Shown: piece by piece, positions 5,566-10,504 of the stretch | Position numbering within the stretch: the first letter of the stretch is position 1 | Layout: the number at the start of each line of letters is the position of its first letter | Assembly (NCBI GenBank): GCA_011330645.1 | Contig: DRQB01000106.1 | Location: 1 to 10,504 of the forward strand | From: Campylobacterota bacterium | GTDB taxonomy: Bacteria; Campylobacterota; Campylobacteria; Campylobacterales; Sulfurovaceae | DNA length: 10,504 nt | Reading direction: 5' to 3' | The notes under the pieces: generated by a model | What the model saw: only the letters and a program-made list of their open reading frames with translations | The model's database searches: none | Told to the model about the DNA's origin: nothing | Made by a program: the position numbers and the translations under genes

Positions 5566-6453
5566 ATGACAAAAATTTTAATCACATTACTCTTTAGCTC
5601 AGTCATTTTATTGGCACAACATACTGTTGCGCTGCAAGTTCTGGGTTCTGGTGGTCCAGAGATGGGAGACAAGCGTGCTTCGTCTGCTTACATAGTATGG
5701 ATAGACGGTAAAAGTAAAGTGCTCATAGACTTTGGTGGTGGGGCTTCACTTCGTTTTGAAGAGGTGAATGCCAAGATAGCTGACCTTGATGTCATTTTAC
5801 TTACACACCTACATGTAGATCATACAGCAGACATCCCTGCACTACTTAAGGCTGCTTTTTTCACTAGAGCCTCAGGAAATTTACTCGTTTATGGGCCAGA
5901 GAAAAATGCGTATATGCCAAATACAAAAGTGTTTATTAAAAGATTATTTGATGAAGACAAAGGTGTATGGAAATACTTAGGTGATCATCTAAATGGAGAT
6001 GCCAGATTACAAATAAAAGCGTTTACGATTGAGCAGAGCCATCAAAATAAAGTGATCTATGCTCGCAATGGTATTCGTATTACAGCAGTCAGTGTACATC
6101 ATGGTATTATCCCTGCTATAGCATATCGAATAGACATAGGCAATAAGAGTATCACTTTCTCTGGAGATATGAATGGAGATTACCATACCTTAGAAAAACT
6201 TGCAAAAGGCACAGATATTTTAGTCGCACATAATGCGGTACCCAAAGGAAGTACAGGCGTTGCCGCACAACTACACATGACTCCAACCATTATAGGTCAG
6301 ATAGCAAAAAAGTCACATCCTAAAAAACTCATACTCTCTCATAGAATGTTAAGAACATTAGGAAAAGAAAAAGAAACAAAAAGAGAAATACGAAAATATT
6401 ATAAAGGAAATATGCAATTTGCAAACGATAGAAGTTATTACAAAATACGATAG
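5566..6453 (+). CDS. Exported metallo-beta-lactamase-fold hydrolase
   Basis: This 295-residue protein has an N-terminal signal peptide (MTKILITLLFSSVILLAQ) followed by a complete metallo-beta-lactamase fold. The metal-binding motif is HLHVDH (H81, H83, D85, H86). Further ligands are probably H178 or H179 in VSVHHG, D201 in TFSGDM and H259 in LILSHR. The start LQVLGSGGPEMG and the layout resemble the RNase Z/arylsulfatase-like branch of the superfamily, but a signal peptide argues against tRNA processing and for a periplasmic hydrolase such as an arylsulfatase or phosphodiesterase-like enzyme. Substrate is unknown. AGGAA lies 6 bases before the ATG. The gene is divergent from the DoxX operon, and its stop is only 8 bases from the end of a converging small gene, with no terminator between. 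Confidence 0.88.
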   Translation: MTKILITLLFSSVILLAQHTVALQVLGSGGPEMGDKRASSAYIVWIDGKSKVLIDFGGGASLRFEEVNAKIADLDVILLTHLHVDHTADIPALLKAAFFTRASGNLLVYGPEKNAYMPNTKVFIKRLFDEDKGVWKYLGDHLNGDARLQIKAFTIEQSHQNKVIYARNGIRITAVSVHHGIIPAIAYRIDIGNKSITFSGDMNGDYHTLEKLAKGTDILVAHNAVPKGSTGVAAQLHMTPTIIGQIAKKSHPKKLILSHRMLRTLGKEKETKREIRKYYKGNMQFANDRSYYKIR

Positions 6454-6461
6454 AATGACTT

Positions 6462-6644
6462 TTACGCCTTAAATCGGCATTCTCCAAGCGTAACAGTTTT
6501 CCCCTTGGATATTTGTGAAATGATGTATGCGAGTGTACCTTCTGCATCTGCTTCAGGCATCTCTGTATGTATCAGTTTGAGTGCTTCTTTTTGAGTGGTT
6601 TTAGTCCACTTTTTTTCATAACAATATTGCGTATGTAATTCCAT
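6462..6644 (-). CDS. Small protein of unknown function, 60 residues
   Basis: I do not recognise this protein. It has mixed character: two cysteines (C8, C56), a helical middle (KEALKLIHTEMPEADAEGTL) and a KGKTVTLGEC ending that looks like a short beta strand. There is no signal peptide or membrane segment. Its ATG lies three bases after the TAA of the preceding 64-residue gene (TAAGGCATG), a spacing typical of translational coupling, with only a weak AAGG of its own. The tight coupling and absence of a competing gene support it as real, though it could be a chance frame. Confidence 0.6.
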   Translation of the reverse strand: MELHTQYCYEKKWTKTTQKEALKLIHTEMPEADAEGTLAYIISQISKGKTVTLGECRFKA

Positions 6645-6647
6645 GCC

Positions 6648-6842
6648 TTAGACAAGTCCTATCTCTGCAAAAATAGGCTCAACTTTTAACCACCAACTTT
6701 CAAGTTTACCACTTAACTCTGAAATTGCAGCTTTCTCTTTTTTCCATTCTTCTATTTTTTCGATAATAGCAGGTTTGTCTGCTTCATCGATATGTTTTGA
6801 TTTTTTAATTTTATCAACAACTTTTTTTATTTTTTGTTCCAT
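6648..6842 (-). CDS. Small, highly charged helical protein of unknown function, 64 residues
   Basis: The protein is almost entirely alpha-helical and charged: a KIKKVVDKIKKSKHID segment, then EEWKKEKAAISELSGKLESWW in a second helix, ending in a hydrophobic EPIFAEIGLV. The pattern recalls small DUF4404-like helical-hairpin proteins, but I cannot confirm that. An in-frame ATG exists 30 bases upstream (6872), yet AAGGAG at 6854-6849 is spaced 6 bases from the ATG at 6842, which settles the start. A near-consensus sigma-70 promoter lies just upstream, so this gene and the 60-residue gene after it may be transcribed separately from the AmmeMemoRadiSam genes. Confidence 0.7.
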   Translation of the reverse strand: MEQKIKKVVDKIKKSKHIDEADKPAIIEKIEEWKKEKAAISELSGKLESWWLKVEPIFAEIGLV

Positions 6843-6860
6843 AGCTGACTCCTTTTTTCT

Positions 6861-6889
6861 ATTGTAGTTCAATCTTTAGTGATTGTCAA
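6861..6889 (-). promoter_or_regulatory. Near-consensus sigma-70 promoter for the two small genes
   Basis: On the minus strand TTGACA (6889-6884) and TACAAT (6866-6861) are separated by exactly 17 bases. The predicted start, about 6854, falls at the first base of the AAGGAG ribosome binding site, leaving a very short leader of about 12 bases. The whole promoter fits in the 53-base gap after the 131-residue gene. Confidence 0.6.
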
Positions 6890-6895
6890 TAGTAG

Positions 6896-7291
6896 TTAGA
6901 TTTTGTTTTTGATAGCTTCTACCCATTTAATCATGGCTTCTTGCGCTTGAGGATTAGGTGCATCCATAAAACTGAGAACAAAGCTGTCTACCAGTTCCGC
7001 GATACCAATGGCACGAGGACGGATGGCTAACATAGTCGCTTTGGGTAACTGCTTACCAAAACAACAAATGACATTTTTAGCATCCAATATATCATCATTT
7101 ATTTCACCTTCTGCCAAACTTTTAGTATGTGTATAATGATCAAAAGTAGCAATATATATTGCTACAGGATGTGCTTCAATTTTCTTTTTAAGTTCTTCTA
7201 CTATCGCATCTACAGTGGTATATGTTGTTTCATTTTTTTTGATAATAAGCTTGTTAATAGGATATTTATCCATTAGTGTTAGATGTGTCAT
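6896..7291 (-). CDS. Conserved-looking cytoplasmic protein of unknown function, 131 residues
   Basis: A soluble alpha/beta protein without signal or membrane segment. It reads as an ordered domain: KYPINKLIIKKNETTYTTVD, then an EELKKKIEAHPVAIYIATFDHY strand-helix region with a YTHTKS motif, a DAKNVICCFGKQLP segment with paired cysteines (about 75-76), an AIRPRAIGIAELVDSF segment and a C-terminal helix. I have a vague recollection of similar uncharacterised proteins in Sulfurimonas-type bacteria, possibly an assigned DUF, which I cannot verify. An ATG at 7306 is also in frame, but GAGGAT ends 8 bases before the ATG at 7291, which I prefer. A -10-like TATAGT (minus strand, 7329-7324) may give it its own promoter. 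It follows the MEMO/AMMECR1 gene by 80 bases. Confidence 0.75.
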   Translation of the reverse strand: MTHLTLMDKYPINKLIIKKNETTYTTVDAIVEELKKKIEAHPVAIYIATFDHYTHTKSLAEGEINDDILDAKNVICCFGKQLPKATMLAIRPRAIGIAELVDSFVLSFMDAPNPQAQEAMIKWVEAIKNKI

Positions 7292-7340
7292 CTTTAAAAT
7301 CCTCATATATTATAATTTTCATAACTATATCTTATGTAAA

Positions 7341-7364
7341 TTAAATAAAGGTAAATTTATTTAA
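7341..7364. repeat. Perfect AT-only inverted repeat between the MEMO/AMMECR1 and 131-residue genes
   Basis: TTAAATAAA (7341-7349) and TTTATTTAA (7356-7364) are perfect 9-base arms around a 6-base loop. The location, 8 bases after the stop of the fused gene, suits a terminator or an operator, but an all-AT stem is weak and no long U tract follows on the minus strand. It may only attenuate read-through. Confidence 0.4.
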
Positions 7365-7371
7365 AAGATGT

Positions 7372-8748
7372 CTATTCTTCACCTTCTTGATACTTATTGA
7401 CTTGATAGATGGAAATATCAGGTTTCTTGTCCAAACATGTTTCATGCATACCTGCTTTTTTACATAGATGTGCAAAAAAGAGTTCAAATGTGGGTAACTG
7501 TTCCCATACTTGCGGTAAAAAAGTGGCTTGATATTGTCCATATTTTAAAACGACACCATCTTCCCCTACTTTTATTTTTGATTTTAAATCTTCTATAGAA
7601 TTATATTCTACTACTTTAGGTGGTGTTAAAATAGAAACTTCGACATTAATAGAGTTATATTCATCCTCCTTTAACGCTACAAATCTTGGGTCATGTATGG
7701 CAGCATTTTTTGCATTTTCTATAACATCTTCATAAAGTGGTCTATGTGCGACTAAAGAGCCTATACATCCTCTAAGTGCTCCATCTTTAGTATTGAGTGT
7801 GACAAAGGCTGCCCCTTTATTTTTTAACCAACTATATTTAGTAATGAGTGAATCAACATCTGTATTCTCTTTTTTATGTATGGCTTTTGCAATACCAGCT
7901 CGGGCAAGTTTTAACAGTATCTCTGCTTCTTTTTGTTGATCATTTTTATGCACAAAGGCCACACTCATATACCCAACAACGGACGAAGTATCTCCACTGG
8001 CATCAGCACTGGTTCTATAGTCAAGTAATTTTGATACTAACCCTTCTTCTTTTGCAGCAATGAGCATGGCCTCTACGCCTATCTTACCACAAGCTTCACA
8101 ACCTTTATGTAAAGCTTTTGCATCGAGGCTTGATACGGCATCCATACATACAGTATCAAGCCTATTTGCTTTATCGATATCATAATAATGGCTTAAATCG
8201 GTACTAATTACCACCGCGGTGTGAGATTGTTGCAGTAGATACTCTATAATTTTTGCTAAATTTTGAGGTTTTTCATCTCCATATACTAACTCTAGTACAC
8301 GCACTTTTGGCATATAATGCTTAAGTATAGGCATTTGTACTTCTGTACTATGCTCATGATGTGCTTCGGGTACAAAAGAGAGAGTAAATTTCTCTTTTAG
8401 CTTTTGCATAAGTGTTGTATCTATCGTCAATTCTCCCAATGGTGTCGCATACGTATCATACATAGCAATACTCGTACCTTTAAGATAGACACGGTGACTA
8501 GGTCCTATCACTACGATATCTCGTATATCACTCTTTGCCAATAATCTTAATGCAATGTTTGCAGTAAATCCACTATAAACGTATCCTGCATGAGGGACAA
8601 TGACTGCCTTTGGTTGAAGTTTGGATATAGATTCATGACTCTTAAAGTAGTCATCTAAAATCTTATTATATTTTGTTAGTGTTCTTTCAATCTCACTTGC
8701 CTGTGCAGGATAAAACTGTCCTGCAACTGCTGTTTCCCTTGTACTCAT
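7372..8748 (-). CDS. Fused MEMO-AMMECR1 protein (AmmeMemoRadiSam proteins B and A)
   Basis: The 458-residue product joins two domains. Residues 1-268 are a MEMO1-like domain (related to class III extradiol dioxygenases) with probable metal ligands H53 (VPHAGY), H85 (GPSHR), D184 (STDLSH) and C220 (EACGKIG), the set seen in human MEMO1. Residues about 275-458 are an AMMECR1 domain with its invariant LRGCIGS (325-331). The MEMO-AMMECR1-radical SAM trio is found together across bacteria and archaea, but its reaction is not established. ATG codons occur at 8754 and 8748; AGGAG lies 7 bases before 8748, and that ATG overlaps the radical SAM gene's stop as ATGA. This shows tight coupling, so all three functions come from a two-gene operon. 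Confidence 0.92.
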   Translation of the reverse strand: MSTRETAVAGQFYPAQASEIERTLTKYNKILDDYFKSHESISKLQPKAVIVPHAGYVYSGFTANIALRLLAKSDIRDIVVIGPSHRVYLKGTSIAMYDTYATPLGELTIDTTLMQKLKEKFTLSFVPEAHHEHSTEVQMPILKHYMPKVRVLELVYGDEKPQNLAKIIEYLLQQSHTAVVISTDLSHYYDIDKANRLDTVCMDAVSSLDAKALHKGCEACGKIGVEAMLIAAKEEGLVSKLLDYRTSADASGDTSSVVGYMSVAFVHKNDQQKEAEILLKLARAGIAKAIHKKENTDVDSLITKYSWLKNKGAAFVTLNTKDGALRGCIGSLVAHRPLYEDVIENAKNAAIHDPRFVALKEDEYNSINVEVSILTPPKVVEYNSIEDLKSKIKVGEDGVVLKYGQYQATFLPQVWEQLPTFELFFAHLCKKAGMHETCLDKKPDISIYQVNKYQEGEE

Positions 8749-9755
8749 GACCATACTCCTGCTATAGATTTATGACAAAGATGACACCTTCCATCTTTGA
8801 GTCTATTGGTTGTAACCTTATAAGCACTTCTATCTATCAGTACTGTGTCACACGCTGGACAATAGGTGTTACTAGACACGGGAACATTCCCTAGATATAT
8901 ATGTTTTAATCCAGCTTCTTGACCTAGGTGTTTTGCACGCTCTAATGTCTCTAAACTTGTAGCACTATGGTCTAGCATAATATAGTCTGGGTGAAAAGCA
9001 CTCAAATGCCAAGGTACATCTACTCCCAAATCATTAGCAATAAATGCTGCCATCTCTTTTAGTGATTCATCGCTGTCATTTTCACCTTCTATCAGTAGTG
9101 TAGTTACCTCCACCCATATACCTGCTTGAACCATACGTCGGAGTGTATCCTTGACTGCTTCTAATCCGCCTTTGAGTACTTTTTTATAGTAACTCTCATC
9201 CCAACTTTTCAAATCAATATTGGCAGCATCCATCCATGTAGCCATGTCATCTATGATTTCTGGTGTCTCAAAGCCATTACTTACAAAGATATTTTTCAAT
9301 CCTTTTTCCTTGGCTAGCACACCAATATCTTTAGCATATGGGTAAAAAATGGTCGGTTCATTATAGGTATAAGCTATAGCACTTGCACCCTCCTTCAAAG
9401 CCAGTTCGACCATTTGTTTTGTACTTACTTCAATATTTTCATTGATAATATTTGTTTGTGAAATATCCCAGTTTTGACAAAATGGACATTTGAAATTACA
9501 TCCAACAGTACCAAAGGAGAGTACTTTACTGCCAGGGACTAAGTGATAGAGTGGTTTTTTCTCAACAGGGTCAACATTTAGAGCTATAGGGTGCCCATAC
9601 ACCAATGTTTTAAGCTCTCCATCTACATTTTTATTGACACCACAAATGCCCACTTGTCCCTCTTTCAGTTTGCATGCATGTCTACAAAGTAAACAGATAA
9701 TGCTTTCTTTTCCTTCTTCTTTTTTATAGTATTGCATTCTTTTATGATAAGTCAT
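8745..9755 (-). CDS. amrS: AmmeMemoRadiSam system radical SAM enzyme
   Basis: A radical S-adenosylmethionine enzyme of 336 residues, related to pyruvate formate-lyase activating enzymes. The [4Fe-4S] cluster motif is CNFKCPFC (C86, C90, C93), followed by QNWDISQ. An N-terminal cysteine group (C21, C24, C28, C38) and a C-terminal pair of C-x2-C motifs (YCPAC and RCHLC) frame the barrel, as in other members of this subfamily, and may bind zinc or a second cluster. The ending SIAGVWS is also typical. Two adjacent ATGs (9758, 9755) follow AAGGAG; the second has the better 7-base spacing. The enzyme is the first gene of the operon and its stop overlaps the fused MEMO-AMMECR1 start. Its substrate is unknown; the partner proteins probably present or use it. 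Confidence 0.93.
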   Translation of the reverse strand: MTYHKRMQYYKKEEGKESIICLLCRHACKLKEGQVGICGVNKNVDGELKTLVYGHPIALNVDPVEKKPLYHLVPGSKVLSFGTVGCNFKCPFCQNWDISQTNIINENIEVSTKQMVELALKEGASAIAYTYNEPTIFYPYAKDIGVLAKEKGLKNIFVSNGFETPEIIDDMATWMDAANIDLKSWDESYYKKVLKGGLEAVKDTLRRMVQAGIWVEVTTLLIEGENDSDESLKEMAAFIANDLGVDVPWHLSAFHPDYIMLDHSATSLETLERAKHLGQEAGLKHIYLGNVPVSSNTYCPACDTVLIDRSAYKVTTNRLKDGRCHLCHKSIAGVWS

Positions 9756-9770
9756 CATTAAACTCCTTCT

Positions 9771-9794
9771 CAATTAACAACCTTATATTAATTG
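9771..9794. repeat. Inverted repeat in the leader of the radical SAM operon
   Basis: CAATTAA (9771-9777) and TTAATTG (9788-9794) are perfect 7-base arms separated by 10 bases, lying between the predicted transcription start and the ribosome binding site. A second odd palindrome, TTGACTCAA (9792-9800), overlaps one arm. Placement suits a repressor operator or a weak hairpin in the message. Confidence 0.4.
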
Positions 9795-9809
9795 ACTCAA
9801 CTTTCTTAA

Positions 9810-9838
9810 ATAATATCATTAAAGTAAGAAAAAGTCAA
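9810..9838 (-). promoter_or_regulatory. Promoter of the AmmeMemoRadiSam operon
   Basis: On the minus strand TTGACT (9838-9833) and TATTAT (9815-9810) are separated by exactly 17 bases, each one base from consensus. Transcription should begin near 9803 and leave a leader of about 45 bases before the radical SAM gene. It is divergent from the valS promoter. Confidence 0.65.
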
Positions 9839-9880
9839 ATATCAAAATAGTGTTCCATAAAAGAAAAAGCACCATTACGC

Positions 9881-9886
9881 TATAAT
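9881..9886 (+). promoter_or_regulatory. -10 box of valS
   Basis: A perfect TATAAT lies 31 bases before the valS start codon, predicting transcription from about 9893 and a leader of roughly 25 bases containing TAGGA. No clear -35 is present. No tRNA-sensing T-box leader can fit in this space. Confidence 0.6.
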
Positions 9887-9917
9887 CGCGACAATTATAT
9901 AACACGTAGGATGCACT

Positions 9918-10504
9918 ATGAGCGAAACTGTAGAAAAAAAAGCAACATATAACCCAAAAGAAGTAGAAGACAAATACTATAAAATTTGTGAAGAGCGTGG
10001 GTATTTTGAGATTGAGGGTAACAAGAACATCCAAGAGGACGGTAAAACATTCTCTATCATGATGCCTCCACCAAATGTTACAGGAAGCCTACATATCGGT
10101 CATGCACTGACGTTTACACTGCAAGACATCATCACACGTTATAAGCGTATGGATGGGTTTAAGACACTTTGGCAACCGGGAACTGACCATGCAGGGATTG
10201 CGACACAAAACATCGTAGAGAAGCAACTCTTGGCTGAAGGTACTACCAAGGAAGAGATAGGGCGTGAAAAGTTTTTAGAACGTGCATGGCTTCAAAAAGA
10301 AACCTCAGGTGGAAACATCGTTCACCAGATGCGTAAACTTGGTGTCACACCTGCATGGAAACGTGAACGTTTTACGATGGATGAAGGACTTAAAGAAGCG
10401 GTAAAAGAGGCATTTGTTTCTCTCTATAATGAAGGTCAAATTACACAAGATACCTACATGGTAAACTGGTGTACGCACGATGGAGCTCTGAGTGACATCG
10501 AAGT
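9918..10504 (+). CDS. valS: Valyl-tRNA synthetase, N-terminal part (3' end outside window)
   Basis: The first 195 codons of valyl-tRNA synthetase, the class I enzyme that attaches valine to its tRNA in the cytoplasm. The N-terminus has the family's usual YNPKEVEDKYY start, the SIMMPPPNVTGSLHIGHAL block with the HIGH nucleotide-binding motif, and WQPGTDHAGIATQNIVEKQL, which together are diagnostic of ValS. The frame stays open to the window edge; the full enzyme has roughly 870-950 residues. The ATG at 9918 follows TAGGA by a normal spacing; an ATG at 9911 is out of frame. It is transcribed away from the AmmeMemoRadiSam operon and is a housekeeping gene bordering the accessory-like region. Confidence 0.98.
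   Translation, partial: MSETVEKKATYNPKEVEDKYYKICEERGYFEIEGNKNIQEDGKTFSIMMPPPNVTGSLHIGHALTFTLQDIITRYKRMDGFKTLWQPGTDHAGIATQNIVEKQLLAEGTTKEEIGREKFLERAWLQKETSGGNIVHQMRKLGVTPAWKRERFTMDEGLKEAVKEAFVSLYNEGQITQDTYMVNWCTHDGALSDIE

Noticed and set aside
9819..10034. Minus-strand open frame with a hydrophobic product over the valS start
   Set aside because: It is antisense to valS and its promoter; the Phe/Val richness is what the reverse of Lys/Glu-rich coding sequence gives.
1..10504. CRISPR array, tRNA, rRNA or an intact insertion sequence
   Set aside because: I saw no regularly spaced direct repeats, no cloverleaf-like sequence, no rRNA motifs and no transposase reading frame.

Overview
The window is AT-rich, densely packed bacterial DNA. 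Most start codons have an AAGGAG-type ribosome binding site, and TATAAT-like -10 boxes stand alone or have only a weak -35. The gene content (copper-oxidase/RND remnants, a membrane-anchored FMN glutamate-synthase-like protein, an AmmeMemoRadiSam operon, valS) and the base composition suggest a Campylobacterota relative such as Sulfurovum or Sulfurimonas. That placement is an inference from gene flavour, not from a marker-gene comparison.

Layout, left to right. Bases 1-324 are the 3' end of a multicopper oxidase on the + strand. Bases 325-674 hold no intact gene: there are two tandem hairpins (381-434), then directly abutting them the C-terminal stub of an RND heavy-metal efflux pump (about 435-620), and a promoter. 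This looks like an eroded copper/metal-efflux locus. Bases 675-2588 (+) carry an AraC-type regulator, a small four-helix membrane protein with its own promoter, and a class I SAM methyltransferase that has no ordinary start codon: the best start is ATT at 1986, behind a perfect ribosome binding site inside the end of the preceding gene.

Bases 2585-5474 (-) carry an exported Hsp20-like protein with its own promoter, an FMN-binding glutamate-synthase-domain protein with an N-terminal membrane anchor, and upstream of it an overlapping DoxX-family membrane protein. The last two form an operon. Bases 5566-6453 (+) encode a metallo-beta-lactamase-fold hydrolase with a signal peptide, divergent from the DoxX operon.

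Bases 6462-9758 are a minus-strand block transcribed from a well-formed promoter near 9820. It begins with a radical SAM enzyme and a fused MEMO/AMMECR1 protein joined by an ATGA overlap, so all three AmmeMemoRadiSam functions lie in two genes. A conserved-looking 131-residue protein and two tiny helical or unrecognised proteins follow, the last pair probably from an internal promoter. From 9918 (+) the window holds the first 195 codons of valyl-tRNA synthetase.

The points most worth following up are the ATT start (or A6 frameshift) of the methyltransferase, the MEMO-AMMECR1 fusion with its downstream unknown genes, the methionine-rich exported small heat-shock-like protein, the widened cysteine spacing in the glutamate-synthase-like protein, and the hairpin/RND junction.
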